Source: Ureibacillus terrenus (GTDB taxonomy: Bacteria > Bacillota > Bacilli > Bacillales_A > Planococcaceae). From it: a stretch of DNA of 64,000 bases. The notes beneath the pieces are model-generated. The model saw only the letters and a program-made list of their open reading frames with translations. It did no database searches and had not been told where the DNA came from. The stretch is taken from positions 111,065-175,064 of the forward strand of contig NZ_VIGD01000001.1 of NCBI RefSeq assembly GCF_006569205.1, given 5' to 3'. Positions 30,539 to 40,330 of the stretch are shown one piece after another (the stretch's first letter is position 1; each line of letters opens with the position of its first letter). A program made the position numbers and the translations under genes.

Positions 30539-30584
30539 ACACAATATATTGTACCTACTGATTTATAGATACACAATATATTGT
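30539..30584 (-). promoter_or_regulatory. Tandem NrdR boxes upstream of nrdJ
   Basis: Two identical palindromic cores, ACACAATATATTGT, lie at 30539-30552 and 30571-30584, 32 bases centre to centre (three helical turns). This is the usual NrdR operator arrangement, 64 bases upstream of the nrdJ start. Confidence 0.85.
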
Positions 30585-30727
30585 TGTTTTACTTAGAAAA
30601 GATTACCTCATAAACTAAAAGGATTCAAGGGGTTGACTTTTTTTAAAATCTATGAAACATAGAAAATTCTAGCTTTGCAGCTAAATATTAAATTTTAATC
30701 ACAATTTTAGTAATCGATTTTTTATCT

Positions 30728-31561
30728 TTATCTTCTAAAATTCCACTCATCATTTGCATATTTTTCTTCTTCTAAACGTTTTACCAGCCGCTCTTGTTCT
30801 TCTGTCAATTCATATGGCACCAACTCAATTTGAAGGGCTTCCTCGAAACCTTTTTTGAAGGCTTCAATACATTCTTCAATGGTAATCCGCCGGTCTGTCA
30901 AACGGTTAATGGCAACAGCCCGTTCAGGCAGCTGCTCCCGCATTTTTTGTTTCGCTTCCTCCGAAGGGAATTTGAATAAAGATAACAGCTTGTCCTCATC
31001 AAGATCCAAAAGGATTGCCCCGTGCTGCAACACAACTCCCTTTTGGCGCGTTTGCGCACTTCCGGCCACTTTTTTCCCTTCTACAACAAGCTCATACCAG
31101 CTTGGGGCATCAAAGCAAACCGCACTTTTCGGCTTTTTCAATATTTCCTGTTTTTCTTCCGTATCCGGAACACTGAAATACGCATCCAATCCTAAATGAT
31201 GGAATCCTTTCAATAAACCCTCGCTTAAAAAGCGATAAGCTTCGGTCACCGATTCCGGCAAATTTGGATATTGTTCCGTCACGATAATGCTGTATGTCAA
31301 TTCGCTATCATGCAATACGGCCCTGCCGCCAGTCGGTCTCCGGACAAATCCGATATTTTGCGCTTTCAAAGCTTGAAAATCGATATCCCGATGGGCTCTT
31401 TGGAAATACCCGATGGAAAGAGTCGGTGGATTCCATTGATAGAACCGAATCACCGGAGGGATTTCCCCTTTGCTGTGGAATTCAAGCAACGCTTCGTCCA
31501 ATGCCATATTATAGGAGGGGCTGCATGGCCCTGAATTGATAAAATACCATTTCGTTTTCAT
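30728..31561 (-). CDS. lipM: Octanoyltransferase LipM
   Basis: LipM transfers octanoate from acyl-carrier protein to GcvH, starting lipoic acid synthesis. The 277 residues have the biotin/lipoate ligase fold with [18 protein letters not shown] near residue 75, the catalytic Cys in [13 protein letters not shown] near residue 150, and [24 protein letters not shown] near residue 162. Placement near the glycine cleavage genes is conserved with B. subtilis yqhM. B. subtilis mntR, usually a neighbour, is absent here. Confidence 0.93.
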   Translation of the reverse strand: MKTKWYFINSGPCSPSYNMALDEALLEFHSKGEIPPVIRFYQWNPPTLSIGYFQRAHRDIDFQALKAQNIGFVRRPTGGRAVLHDSELTYSIIVTEQYPNLPESVTEAYRFLSEGLLKGFHHLGLDAYFSVPDTEEKQEILKKPKSAVCFDAPSWYELVVEGKKVAGSAQTRQKGVVLQHGAILLDLDEDKLLSLFKFPSEEAKQKMREQLPERAVAINRLTDRRITIEECIEAFKKGFEEALQIELVPYELTEEQERLVKRLEEEKYANDEWNFRR

Positions 31562-32295
31562 TCCAATCCCACCTCACAACTTACTCATTGTATCAAACTG
31601 AATGAACGAATGCTACTTTCTTATTTTTCTTCATAAATCCTAAATAAAAAAGCGGGATACAACCAATTTATTGGATGTTATTAGGAATACAAGGACATAC
31701 AAAAGCCCGGGCAAAAGGAAGCGCAGTTTGGCAAATGATTTAAGCGCGCACTGGTTGGGAAAGCGACAAAATGTTGCGTCTTTTTTCATGAATTTCGCCG
31801 AATCGGCATTCCGGCAACAATCTTCGCAAAATGTTACATAAAACGCCCTTTTATGTTTTTACGTCTCTCATAAGCCTTGCGATTTATAACCCCCGTGCAA
31901 AAATAAAAAAATGCAGTACAAAATTTTCTTCTTATTAGATATTTTCTATTTTAAGATTGAGTTGAATTCCGAGAAAAACATTTATGCATAAAACTTAAGA
32001 AAATATTCCATGCTTTTCATCCGAACATCTTCTGTTTCTCTGTCATTTTATCGACAAAAAAATGAAACTTTCTATCCTATTCACAATTTTTTCAAATATA
32101 CAACATTCCGGACGGAACACCTATATAATTTATTATAGAACATACGTTCTTAATTATTCAAATAAAACACCATCTAATTGAAAATAAAGTTGAAAAATTA
32201 AAAAACGATGATCCCTTGACCCCGAAGAAATTCCTAGCATTATGCAAGTTTCTTATTTATAATGTTCTATGTAAATAGAAAGGAGATATTTTGAA
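31562..32295. other. 730-base gene-free stretch between lipM and yqhL
   Basis: No frame here has both a ribosome site and a recognisable product. It contains a LexA-box promoter directed toward lipM (32132-32161), the yqhL promoter region with a TATAAT at about 32257, and AT-rich sequence. The middle (31,700-31,900) is more GC-rich than its surroundings and could be a decayed gene or an untranslated RNA. Confidence 0.5.
32132..32161 (-). promoter_or_regulatory. LexA-box promoter reading toward lipM
   Basis: On the minus strand TTGAAT (32156-32161) and TATAAT (32132-32137) are 18 bases apart. The spacer holds AGAACGTATGTTCT (32137-32150), matching the Gram-positive SOS box GAAC-N4-GTTC. No SOS gene follows directly. 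Confidence 0.6.
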
Positions 32296-32682
32296 GTGGC
32301 GACAGTATTATATACGATTGCAATCATTCTAGGCCTTATCATTATCTACGTAATCATCAGTTCCTTCCGATTGAAAAAAGCTGTCACAAATTTAACCCAA
32401 GAAGAATTCATTAAAGGCTACCGGAAAGCTCAGTTGATCGATGTGCGAGAAGCGAAGGAATTTGAATCCGGTCATATTTTGGGGGCGCGCAATATTCCTT
32501 TTTCCCAATTGCGTTACCGCTATAAAGAAATCCGTCCGGATCTTCCGGTATATTTATATTGCCAAAATATGACAAGAAGTTCCCGCGCAGCCCTTTTTTT
32601 GAAGAAAAAAGGCTACAACCAAATTTATCAGCTGCAGGGCGGATTTAAAACTTGGACAGGAAAAATTAAAACAAAAAATTAA
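32296..32682 (+). CDS. yqhL: Membrane-anchored rhodanese-like protein YqhL
   Basis: The 128 residues have an N-terminal membrane helix (about residues 4-26) and a rhodanese domain: QLIDVREAKEFESGHILGARNIPFSQL and the active-site Cys loop CQNMTRSSRAA, followed by YQLQGGFKTW. Rhodanese domains transfer sulfane sulfur; the physiological acceptor is unknown. The start is GTG with AAAGGAGAT upstream. It converges on gcvPB. Confidence 0.9.
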   Translation: MATVLYTIAIILGLIIIYVIISSFRLKKAVTNLTQEEFIKGYRKAQLIDVREAKEFESGHILGARNIPFSQLRYRYKEIRPDLPVYLYCQNMTRSSRAALFLKKKGYNQIYQLQGGFKTWTGKIKTKN

Positions 32683-32733
32683 TTTTCATGTTTAGCCCGC
32701 TGATAATAAAAAGCCATTTCATTTTCAAAAACA

Positions 32734-32768
32734 AAAATATCCATGAGCTTGGCTCATGGATATTTTTA
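32734..32768. terminator. Bidirectional terminator between yqhL and gcvPB
   Basis: Hairpin AAATATCCATGAGC/GCTCATGGATATTT with T tracts on both sides. Confidence 0.85.
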
Positions 32769-32771
32769 TTT

Positions 32772-34235
32772 TTATTGTTTTTGGTAGCGCAAAACCGGAC
32801 GTCTTGCAGCGAGCGTTTCATCCAAACGGCTTACCACCGTTGTATGAGGCGCTTCTTGTACAATGGAAGGATTTTCTTCCGCTTCTTTCGCGATTTGGAT
32901 TAGCGCATCACAGAAAGCGTCCAAAGTCTCCTTCGATTCTGTTTCCGTCGGCTCGATCATCATGCCCTCTTCCACAATTAACGGGAAGTAAATAGTCGGT
33001 GGATGGTAGCCGAAGTCAAGAAGCCGTTTTGCAATATCCAATGTACGGACGCCCAGTTTTTTCTGACGGCGGCCGGACAAGACAAACTCATGTTTGCAAT
33101 GGCGGTCATAAGGCAAATCATAATATGGCGCCAGCCTTCTCATCATGTAATTGGCATTTAATACCGCATATTCCGTCACAAGTTTTAAGCCCTCAGGACC
33201 CATGGATCGAATGTATGCATAAGCACGCACATTGATGCCAAAGTTCCCATAGAACGGTTTTACGCGGCCGATGGATTGCGGACGGTCGTAGTCAAAATGG
33301 AAAGTGCCGTCCTCTTTTTTCACAAGTACCGGTTTCGGCAGGAATGGAATCAGGTCTTTTTTTACGCCGACAGGACCGGAGCCTGGACCTCCTCCGCCGT
33401 GCGGACCGGTAAAGGTTTTGTGCAGATTTAAGTGTACGCAGTCAAATCCCATGTCTCCAGGACGCGCTTTGGACATCACCGCATTTAAGTTGGCACCGTC
33501 ATAATATACTTTGCCGCCTACACTATGGACGATTTCGGCGATTTCGACAATATGTTCTTCAAATAAACCTAGGGTATTTGGGTTTGTAAGCATCAGTGCC
33601 GCTGTATCATTTCCAACGACCCGGCGCAAATCTTCCAAATCGACCAAACCGTTTTCGTCCGATTTCACTGTTACGATCTCAAATCCTGCAACAGCCGCAC
33701 TGGCCGGGTTTGTTCCGTGGGCAGAATCCGGAACGATGACTTTATTCCGATGCCCTTCCCCGTTAGCTTCATGATATGCCCGGATCATCATGAGCGCCGT
33801 CCATTCACCGTGGGCGCCGGCAGCAGGCTGGAGCGTCACCTCATCCATGCCCGTAATTTCTTTTAAGGCCGTTTGAAGTTCATACATCAATTCCATTGCA
33901 CCTTGCACCGTCGATTCATCCTGCAATGGATGGATGTTGGCGAATCCGGAGAAGCGTGCAACTTCTTCGTTAATTTTCGGATTATATTTCATCGTACAAG
34001 AGCCCAACGGATAAAATCCGGAATCCACCCCGTGATTGCGGCGGGACAAGGCAGTGTAGTGGCGCATAATATCCAATTCCGAAACTTCCGGCAATTCCGC
34101 AGGTTCTTTCCGCAAATATTCTTCCGGAATCAATTCCGATAATTCGACCTCCGGCACATCCAATTCCGGCAAGCTGTAGCCGATGCGGCCCTCTTTCGAC
34201 AATTCAAAAATGAGCGGTTGATTTCCGTTATGCAT
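32772..34235 (-). CDS. gcvPB: Glycine dehydrogenase (decarboxylating) subunit 2
   Basis: GcvPB holds the pyridoxal phosphate of the glycine cleavage P-protein, which decarboxylates glycine and passes aminomethyl to lipoylated GcvH. The 487 residues contain [13 protein letters not shown], the PLP Lys motif [23 protein letters not shown] near residue 270, and [27 protein letters not shown]. The ATG at 34235 overlaps the gcvPA stop; an earlier frame start is inside gcvPA and unlikely. Confidence 0.96.
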   Translation of the reverse strand: MHNGNQPLIFELSKEGRIGYSLPELDVPEVELSELIPEEYLRKEPAELPEVSELDIMRHYTALSRRNHGVDSGFYPLGSCTMKYNPKINEEVARFSGFANIHPLQDESTVQGAMELMYELQTALKEITGMDEVTLQPAAGAHGEWTALMMIRAYHEANGEGHRNKVIVPDSAHGTNPASAAVAGFEIVTVKSDENGLVDLEDLRRVVGNDTAALMLTNPNTLGLFEEHIVEIAEIVHSVGGKVYYDGANLNAVMSKARPGDMGFDCVHLNLHKTFTGPHGGGGPGSGPVGVKKDLIPFLPKPVLVKKEDGTFHFDYDRPQSIGRVKPFYGNFGINVRAYAYIRSMGPEGLKLVTEYAVLNANYMMRRLAPYYDLPYDRHCKHEFVLSGRRQKKLGVRTLDIAKRLLDFGYHPPTIYFPLIVEEGMMIEPTETESKETLDAFCDALIQIAKEAEENPSIVQEAPHTTVVSRLDETLAARRPVLRYQKQ

Positions 34236-35574
34236 TGTAAGCCCCCATTTCTTGCACAAGTTGGTCAATTTCTTCTTTTGTACGCAATTCCGTTACGGCA
34301 ATCAATACATGGTTTTCAAGCTGCGGATAATCCCGGCCCAAATCGTAGCCGCCGATAATGCCTTTTTCCAGCAGTTTTTGATTGATTTCGCTGACCGGCT
34401 TGTTGACTTTCACAACAATCTCGTTAAAGTGGGCGCCCTGGAATGGCACCGTAAAACCGGCTTTCTCAAAAGCGTTTTTGGCATAGCGGGTTTTGATGAT
34501 ATTTTGCTTTGCCATTTCCTGGATACCGCGTTTGCCCAAGGCGGTCATGGCGACAGAAGCGGCCAGGGCAAGCAGAGCCTGATTGGAGCAGATGTTGGAA
34601 GTCGCTTTTTCGCGGCGAATATGCTGTTCGCGGGCTTGCAATGTCAACACGAATCCGCGCCGTCCATCCTGGTCCACCGTTTGGCCGACAAGGCGTCCAG
34701 GCACCTTGCGCATTAATTTGGAAGTTGTGGCGAAATATCCGCAGTGAGGTCCTCCAAAGCTTTCCGGAATGCCGAATGGCTGGACATCTCCAACCGTGAT
34801 GTCCGCGCCAAGTTTTCCAGGTGGCGTTAAAATGCCAAGCGCCAACGGATTCGCCGAAACGATGAACAATCCTTTCGCCTCATGGGCCAATTCGCCGATT
34901 TTTTTAATATCCTCAATTTGTCCAAAGAAGTTCGGATATTGGACCATGACTGCAGCGGTTTGTTCATCAATCAGCCCTTGTAACGCTTCAATATCGGTTA
35001 CTCCGTCTTTTATTGGAATATCCACGACTTCGATGGATTGGCCATAAGCGTAGGTTTTTACGACTTCACGGTATTCCGGATGAATGGCTTCGGATATAAG
35101 CAGTTTCTTGCGTCTAGTTGAACCTGCCGCAAGCATCCCCGCTTCTGCAAGAGCCGTACCGCCGTCATACATGGATGAGTTTGCCAAATCCAATCCTGTC
35201 AATTCCGCAATCATTGTTTGGAACTCGAAAATGGCCTGCAATTCGCCCTGGGAAATTTCCGGCTGATAAGGAGTATATGCCGTATAAAATTCTGAACGGG
35301 AAATGACGTGATCCACGATTGCAGGTTTATAGTGGTTGTAAACTCCTGCACCAAGAAACGAAACGGCTTTTTCTGTATTTGTATTTTTATCAGCAAGTTC
35401 TTGCAATTCTTTCAATAATTCGGACTCGGAAACGGCCTCTTTAATGTTGTATAGCCCTTTAAAGCGGACCTTCTCCGGTATATCCGCAAATAAATCGTCA
35501 ATGCTTTCCACTCCGATTGTTTCGAGCATTTCTTTTTTGTCCTGTTCCGTCATTGGAAGATATCGATGCTTCAT
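34228..35574 (-). CDS. gcvPA: Glycine dehydrogenase (decarboxylating) subunit 1
   Basis: GcvPA is the partner of GcvPB; together they equal the fused P-protein of other bacteria. The 448 residues begin with [27 protein letters not shown] and include [41 protein letters not shown] and [15 protein letters not shown]. It lies between gcvT and gcvPB on a single transcript under the glycine riboswitch. Confidence 0.96.
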   Translation of the reverse strand: MKHRYLPMTEQDKKEMLETIGVESIDDLFADIPEKVRFKGLYNIKEAVSESELLKELQELADKNTNTEKAVSFLGAGVYNHYKPAIVDHVISRSEFYTAYTPYQPEISQGELQAIFEFQTMIAELTGLDLANSSMYDGGTALAEAGMLAAGSTRRKKLLISEAIHPEYREVVKTYAYGQSIEVVDIPIKDGVTDIEALQGLIDEQTAAVMVQYPNFFGQIEDIKKIGELAHEAKGLFIVSANPLALGILTPPGKLGADITVGDVQPFGIPESFGGPHCGYFATTSKLMRKVPGRLVGQTVDQDGRRGFVLTLQAREQHIRREKATSNICSNQALLALAASVAMTALGKRGIQEMAKQNIIKTRYAKNAFEKAGFTVPFQGAHFNEIVVKVNKPVSEINQKLLEKGIIGGYDLGRDYPQLENHVLIAVTELRTKEEIDQLVQEMGAYNA

Positions 35575-35591
35575 TGTTTGACCTCCATGTA

Positions 35592-36692
35592 TTATTTTTC
35601 CCGTTTATAAAAAGGTTTCGGCACCACTTGGGCTTTTACCTTCTTCTTCCGGATTTCCACATCCACTTCAGTTCCAAGATCCGTATATTGGATGTCCAAT
35701 AATGCCAAACCCAGATTCCGTTTTGTAGAAGGAACTTGGGTTCCTGTAGTAACAACGCCAATTTCCTGGTCGCCTTTAAAAACTTTATAGCCGTGGCGGG
35801 GAATTCCCTTGTCGATCATCTCAATGCCGACAAGCTTTCTTTGAAGCCCTTCTTCTTTCTGTTTTATGAGGGCCTCTTTTCCGATAAAATCCGATTCTTT
35901 TTGAAGCTTTACCGCAAAGCCGAGACCCGCTTCCAATGGAGTAATCGATTCGGACAATTCTTGTCCATAAAGCGGCAGGCAGGCTTCGAAGCGCAGCGTA
36001 TCCCGTGCCCCCAGGCCGCATGGAATGAGGCCGTCTCCTTTTCCTGCCTCCAAAATTTTATTCCACAAGGAAACGATGGCATCAGGCTCTCCATACAATT
36101 CGAAACCGTCTTCTCCGGTATATCCGCTCCGGGAAAGTAAAACCGGATAGCCCCCAATCTCCACGGACGCTTTAAAATGGAAAGGTTTGATTTCTGATAA
36201 ATTTTCCTCTGTCAATGATTGCAATATTTTTTCGGATAGGGGTCCTTGAAGAGCGATCATGGCATATTGATCTGATTGATTGGTGATGGCGACATCACCT
36301 TCAGCATGTTTTTTCAGCCATTCGACATCCTTTTCAATATTGGCGGCATTCACCACAAGCAAATACCGGCTGTTGCCGAGATTATAAACGATTAAATCGT
36401 CAACCACACCACCATTTTCATAGCACATCAGATTATATTGTGCGCCACCGTCCGGGATTTTTGAAATATCATTGGTCAATAATTTCTGAAGATATTTCTG
36501 GGCATTCTCCCCTTCCACCAAAATCTCCCCCATGTGGGATACGTCAAAAAGTCCGGCCCGTTTTCTGACCGCTTCATGTTCTTCTTTGATGGATGAAAAT
36601 TGAACCGGCAATTCCCACCCGCCAAAATCGATGGTTTTTGCCCCGTATTTCGCATACTCTCCAAATAATGGTGTCCTCTTTAATTCTCCCAT
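35592..36692 (-). CDS. gcvT: Aminomethyltransferase (T-protein)
   Basis: GcvT moves the aminomethyl carbon from GcvH to tetrahydrofolate, giving methylene-THF and ammonia. The 366 residues show [13 protein letters not shown], the folate-binding [15 protein letters not shown] near residue 195, [19 protein letters not shown] near residue 230, and the C-terminal [20 protein letters not shown]. It is the first gene of gcvT-gcvPA-gcvPB. Confidence 0.96.
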   Translation of the reverse strand: MGELKRTPLFGEYAKYGAKTIDFGGWELPVQFSSIKEEHEAVRKRAGLFDVSHMGEILVEGENAQKYLQKLLTNDISKIPDGGAQYNLMCYENGGVVDDLIVYNLGNSRYLLVVNAANIEKDVEWLKKHAEGDVAITNQSDQYAMIALQGPLSEKILQSLTEENLSEIKPFHFKASVEIGGYPVLLSRSGYTGEDGFELYGEPDAIVSLWNKILEAGKGDGLIPCGLGARDTLRFEACLPLYGQELSESITPLEAGLGFAVKLQKESDFIGKEALIKQKEEGLQRKLVGIEMIDKGIPRHGYKVFKGDQEIGVVTTGTQVPSTKRNLGLALLDIQYTDLGTEVDVEIRKKKVKAQVVPKPFYKREK

Positions 36693-36734
36693 CGTTAAAC
36701 CTCCCTTGAGTGATTAAGCAATAATAGGTAAAAA

Positions 36735-36940
36735 GGACAGAAAATCCCCCCTGTTCAGGGAATTCTCTGTCCTTGCACCTGAAAGTTACACCAGCTAAGC
36801 AAAATAGCCGGCTTTCCCCTTGGGTGGCTGAAAATCAGCGCTCTCCAGAGTTGCGTCCCGTACGAGTCTTTTTGCCTGAGAGATTCATAGCTCTCCGCTA
36901 CTTGCTCCTTCGGCGACGTATAACACGTTCTCTCCCCGCA
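36735..36940 (-). promoter_or_regulatory. Tandem glycine riboswitch of the gcv operon
   Basis: On the minus strand the first aptamer runs from GCGGGGAGAG through GCCGAAGGAGCAA, AATCTCTCAGGCAAAA and ACTCTGGAGAG. The second has CACCCAAGGGGAAAGCC, AACTTTCAGGTGCAAGGACAGAG. Both fit the glycine aptamer consensus. The last helix ends in a terminator-like hairpin (GGACAGAG.../...TCTGTCC followed by five T) at 36735-36776, before gcvT. Cooperative or coupled glycine sensing that turns on gcv expression is the known role of this class. Confidence 0.93.
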
Positions 36941-37074
36941 CAATCATCCGCACATTATGAAATTTTTCCAAAATACACATCTTTGCCAATATCCTAACAT
37001 TGAACGTATTGAATGGCAACCTTTTTTTAAAAAAGTGATAAAAAAGCGAACGTTTTATTAAAAAAATATTTTTT

Positions 37075-37587
37075 TCATTCGCCTTTCAAGCGGTTCACTT
37101 GGAATACAATATAATTTACGATTTGCCGTATGTTCCGATTGCGCGTAAACACCCGGATATGGGCTGCCCGCTTATAAAATTTCCTTCTATAATAATATAG
37201 TCTTTCCAGCTCTTTTTTAGTCGAGCGTTGTGCAATTGGCCGATTTGCATCATTTTTGATTCTTTTGTAAATATCCTCAAAAGGGGCATCCAGAAAAAAG
37301 ACCAGGCCTGTCCGTCTCATGATTTCCCGGTTTTCCTGCCTCATCGCTGCCCCTCCGCCTGTCGAGATGATACATGCCTCATCCCGGAAATTTTTCAGAA
37401 ATTCCGTTTCTAAATTCCGGAAATGTTCCTCCCCATATTTTTCAAAAATTTCTGGAATCGACATGCCTTGTTGTTTGACAATCTCTTTATCCATATCATA
37501 AAAGGGCAGACGCAAAGCATAGCTCAATTGGCGGCCAACCGCACTTTTGCCGCATCCCATGAACCCTACCAAATATATTTTATTCAT
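37075..37587 (-). CDS. aroK: Shikimate kinase
   Basis: Phosphorylates shikimate in aromatic amino acid synthesis. The 170 residues contain the Walker A motif VGFMGCGKSAVG near residues 7-18, the shikimate-binding DMDKEI near residue 32, FRNLETEFL near residue 57, STGGGAAM near residue 75, and the lid Arg in NANRPIAQR-like sequence (NDANRPIAQRS) near residue 115. It begins 34 bases after comGG and may be read through from the com operon. Confidence 0.94.
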   Translation of the reverse strand: MNKIYLVGFMGCGKSAVGRQLSYALRLPFYDMDKEIVKQQGMSIPEIFEKYGEEHFRNLETEFLKNFRDEACIISTGGGAAMRQENREIMRRTGLVFFLDAPFEDIYKRIKNDANRPIAQRSTKKELERLYYYRRKFYKRAAHIRVFTRNRNIRQIVNYIVFQVNRLKGE

Positions 37588-37621
37588 TTCAAGACACCTT
37601 TCTAAAGCTCAAACTCTCCAT

Positions 37622-37789
37622 TTATCTATTCAATAAGTTTATCGTAGCACGAACATTGACGTTTTCCAATGAATTAATGATCGAAAATTGAGTTAAATAG
37701 GATGAGCTATAAAATATCACGATGGAGAGAATAAAAAACAGCAGCAGGATTGCAATGGGATACATGATGCCTTTTTCATTCTTCAGCAT
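37622..37789 (-). CDS. comGG: ComGG-like short pilin-type protein
   Basis: A 55-codon frame at the comGG position, with its start overlapping the end of comGF. It begins MLKNEKGIMYPIAILLLFFILS, which has a pilin-like K/G pre-helix and one long hydrophobic segment, followed by about 30 mostly polar residues. B. subtilis ComGG has 124 residues, so most of the soluble domain is missing. The assignment rests on position and the N-terminal pattern. Confidence 0.7.
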   Translation of the reverse strand: MLKNEKGIMYPIAILLLFFILSIVIFYSSSYLTQFSIINSLENVNVRATINLLNR

Positions 37790-38228
37790 ATTGAACAAAC
37801 AACGTCCTCTCCTTTTCCATTCCGTTTAAAAATTCCACTTTTATTGTTACACGATCATCCGACACGGAAAACTTTGCATTCCGGATGCCGATCAAAAGCG
37901 GTACATATCCGCGGTCATTTATCTGGAGCCGGATAACATCCGAAATTTTATTTACTTTTATGATTTTTGTCGGGGACTCTTCAATATATAGTGAGTCCCC
38001 GGCCGTATAAAGTTCTTCCACACCCGTTAAATATTGCTGAAAATCTTGGATAAACATTTCCCATTTGATATGTTCATCAGTAAAAAAAACCTGGTTCCAT
38101 TGCTGAATCAGGAAATAAAAAGCGAGCACCATTTGGACGAACAGCCCGAAAACGAGCAATTGAAGCAGCGCTTCAATCAATGTAAAGCCTTTTTGATTGT
38201 TTTGGACTCCCCGTCGGCATTGACGCAT
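37776..38228 (-). CDS. comGF: ComGF, minor pseudopilin of the competence pilus
   Basis: The 150 residues show a prepilin-like segment QKGFTLIEALLQLLVFGLFVQMV near residues 12-35 and a C-terminal beta-rich domain (DVIRLQINDRGYVPLLIGIRNAKFSV). It belongs to the DNA-uptake pseudopilus. The start at 38228 lies inside comGE and lacks a strong ribosome site, so the true start may be a few codons downstream. Confidence 0.85.
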   Translation of the reverse strand: MRQCRRGVQNNQKGFTLIEALLQLLVFGLFVQMVLAFYFLIQQWNQVFFTDEHIKWEMFIQDFQQYLTGVEELYTAGDSLYIEESPTKIIKVNKISDVIRLQINDRGYVPLLIGIRNAKFSVSDDRVTIKVEFLNGMEKERTLFVQYAEE

Positions 38229-38512
38229 TTTAATCGTTCCTCATCCAAATGATTGTATTGGACGCAAATTGTATCGTTTTGTAAATGCCAGGTATATTCC
38301 ACGTCATCAATCCATATCCTCCCTTCCGTATTCCCGGTCGTTTTTGCGATGCGCACCCCTTCATAGGCCGCCTGGGAAGCATGCAATTCAAGCATTTGAT
38401 TGTGGAGGGAAGACTTAAGCTGGAAAACGGCGGGAATAAAACTGACCAAAACGAAAATGACGGATACTGTCAGCATCGATTCAATCATGGAAACCCCTTT
38501 TTCATTCCACAT
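38177..38512 (-). CDS. comGE: ComGE, minor pseudopilin
   Basis: The 111 residues begin MWNEKGVSMIESMLTVSVIFVLVSF, a prepilin-type cleavage region and hydrophobic helix. The rest is a short soluble domain with a Trp-containing beta region (IDDVEYTWHLQNDTICVQYN). The ATG at 38512 overlaps the end of comGD. A longer frame of 33 codons upstream lies within comGD and is unlikely. Confidence 0.83.
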   Translation of the reverse strand: MWNEKGVSMIESMLTVSVIFVLVSFIPAVFQLKSSLHNQMLELHASQAAYEGVRIAKTTGNTEGRIWIDDVEYTWHLQNDTICVQYNHLDEERLKCVNADGESKTIKKALH

Positions 38513-38930
38513 AACGGATTCTTCCCTTATCGATATTGACAATAATATATTTTGTTCCCAAACCGGTTTGGAAAGTAATGGTCCCAAAATTGTCAACCGA
38601 TCCATCCGCACCGATGCGAAGGGTCAATAAATTGCTGTCGGGATCGATCGATATCGTGTCAGGCAGTTTCCTTTCCAATATCACTTCATCCAGCTGATGG
38701 TGGACCTTATAAGTGTTTGAGGACGAGAATGAAACAAAACAGCTCTTTTGATGTTCCATCGCCCACATTTGCGCCATCTGAATGTCCAATTTTAATTGGT
38801 GAAAAAATTGGTCCACCAGCATTTTCTCCGTCATTTTGATTGAAAAAGTTGAGCTGACGCTTCCGATCAATAATACAATCATCAGCACCAACAACATTTC
38901 CAATAAAGTGAATCCTTTTTCATTTTTCAT
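38502..38930 (-). CDS. comGD: ComGD, competence pseudopilin
   Basis: The 142 residues start MKNEKGFTLLEMLLVLMIVLLIG, a classical type IV prepilin leader with the G-FTLLE cleavage site processed by ComC. A soluble domain of about 110 residues follows. It lies 12 bases after comGC. Confidence 0.9.
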   Translation of the reverse strand: MKNEKGFTLLEMLLVLMIVLLIGSVSSTFSIKMTEKMLVDQFFHQLKLDIQMAQMWAMEHQKSCFVSFSSSNTYKVHHQLDEVILERKLPDTISIDPDSNLLTLRIGADGSVDNFGTITFQTGLGTKYIIVNIDKGRIRYVE

Positions 38931-38942
38931 TTCTCCCTCCCC

Positions 38943-39248
38943 TTAATTATTGATGATAGTCACGGTGCCGTCCGTCTGAATGGCAATCCCTTTTCCGTTT
39001 GGACATTTATCCATATTTTCTTTTAAATAACCTTCATTAATCAATTGAGTCAAAGTAGGCACCGTTTTATGGTCAATTCTGTAAGATTCCACCTGGCCTT
39101 GAACCATTTTTATATAGGCTTCGCATCCTTTATCGTCGATGGAATTCATATGTTTTGTCACATTAGGGACCGTAATCAGAATCAAGATGGAAATAATAAA
39201 CAGAACAATCAACATCTCAATCAGCGTAAAACCTTTTTGATTTCTCAT
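38943..39248 (-). CDS. comGC: ComGC, major competence pseudopilin
   Basis: ComGC is the main subunit of the competence pilus. The 101 residues have the prepilin leader MRNQKGFTLIEMLIVLFIISILI with the G-FTLIE cleavage site, the conserved KGCEAYIKMVQGQVESYRIDH segment and a second Cys in DKCPNGK, allowing an intramolecular disulfide. The ATG at 39248 is preferred, with AAGGAGTGG upstream. Confidence 0.94.
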   Translation of the reverse strand: MRNQKGFTLIEMLIVLFIISILILITVPNVTKHMNSIDDKGCEAYIKMVQGQVESYRIDHKTVPTLTQLINEGYLKENMDKCPNGKGIAIQTDGTVTIINN

Positions 39249-39262
39249 CGGCACCACTCCTT

Positions 39263-40330
39263 TTACAGAATTTCGATTAAGTCGTATACCGGAAGCAGCA
39301 TGCTCAAATAAGCAGCAACAATGCAAATGGCGATCAAAATAAAGAAGAAAGGCTGGATGGCTGACAGGCAAATTTTCAGCATTGAATGGATCCGTTCATT
39401 GAGCAGATCGCTGAAAATCAGCATTTCACGGCCAAGATAGCCGCTTTTCTCCCCGTGCCTGATAAACTCGTCAAACTTTGGAGTAAATAATTGAAGGATG
39501 TTCACCGCATCCGACAACGAATCTCCAAAAATCACCCTTTCTCTTAGCAAAGAAGCGATATAAGACAAATGGGGGCTCAATTTCTGTTCTTCCAATATCG
39601 TCAGTGCATGTTGGAGGGATACGCCCGATACCAGCAAACTTCCAAGCAGACGGGAAAATTGTCTTGTGATGTTCAATTTGTAAAAAGAATTGGCAACGGG
39701 CGTTTTCAAAATAATCTTCAATTGATCGGCGATATCTTTTTTTCTTATAAAATGGATGATTGAAAATAAAAGAAGTATGGAAAGGATAAGGAAGCCGATA
39801 AGAAAATCGGGAAAATGCAGTAATACCATGGCCAGCTTCAGGCTGGCAATCCTTTGCGAATCGGCAGATACGGCAATTTGCTGCATATTTGGCAGGAAGT
39901 AGTTCCGGAATAGAACAAAAACCGTTGCCAGGATGGCAATTAGAAAAACCGGATAGATGAGAAGTTTTATGAATTTTTTTCGCATGTCCTCCTGAAATCT
40001 CATTTGTTCGCTGATGTACTGCAAAGTATCCGCCAACCCACCCTTTTCTTCCGCGATTTTGGTCAGCAAAAGAAAATGTCTGGGTATGGAAAACTGTTGC
40101 AATATATCCGCAACGGATGAACCGCTGTTGAATTGCTGCTGGATCCGTACGCCCCATAGTTCCGCCTTTTCGGCATGATAAGGGAGCAGCATGAACAGCG
40201 CTTCCGGAAAAGTATATCCTTCTTTTAATAAATCGCTCGTCCTTTTCAAAAACGAAGGCACATCCCGCATCCTTTTGTTTTTGTCGCTAATAAGGGCGGC
40301 AACGGTCCTTTTATCGATTCGTTGAAACAT
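39263..40330 (-). CDS. comGB: ComGB, competence pilus membrane assembly protein
   Basis: ComGB is the polytopic platform protein homologous to GspF/PilC. The 355 residues contain two T2SSF domains: one around residues 15-125 and one around 215-340, with three hydrophobic segments. Motifs include LAEEKGG-like KIAEEKGGLADTLQYISEQ and FIRHGEKSGYLGREM. The ATG at 40330 has GGGAGAG upstream and overlaps the comGA 3' end; earlier starts lie within comGA. Confidence 0.92.
   Translation of the reverse strand: MFQRIDKRTVAALISDKNKRMRDVPSFLKRTSDLLKEGYTFPEALFMLLPYHAEKAELWGVRIQQQFNSGSSVADILQQFSIPRHFLLLTKIAEEKGGLADTLQYISEQMRFQEDMRKKFIKLLIYPVFLIAILATVFVLFRNYFLPNMQQIAVSADSQRIASLKLAMVLLHFPDFLIGFLILSILLLFSIIHFIRKKDIADQLKIILKTPVANSFYKLNITRQFSRLLGSLLVSGVSLQHALTILEEQKLSPHLSYIASLLRERVIFGDSLSDAVNILQLFTPKFDEFIRHGEKSGYLGREMLIFSDLLNERIHSMLKICLSAIQPFFFILIAICIVAAYLSMLLPVYDLIEIL

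Noticed and set aside
39471..40157. 228-codon minus-strand frame inside comGB
   Set aside because: It is a shadow of comGB in another frame; it has no family resemblance and no ribosome site.
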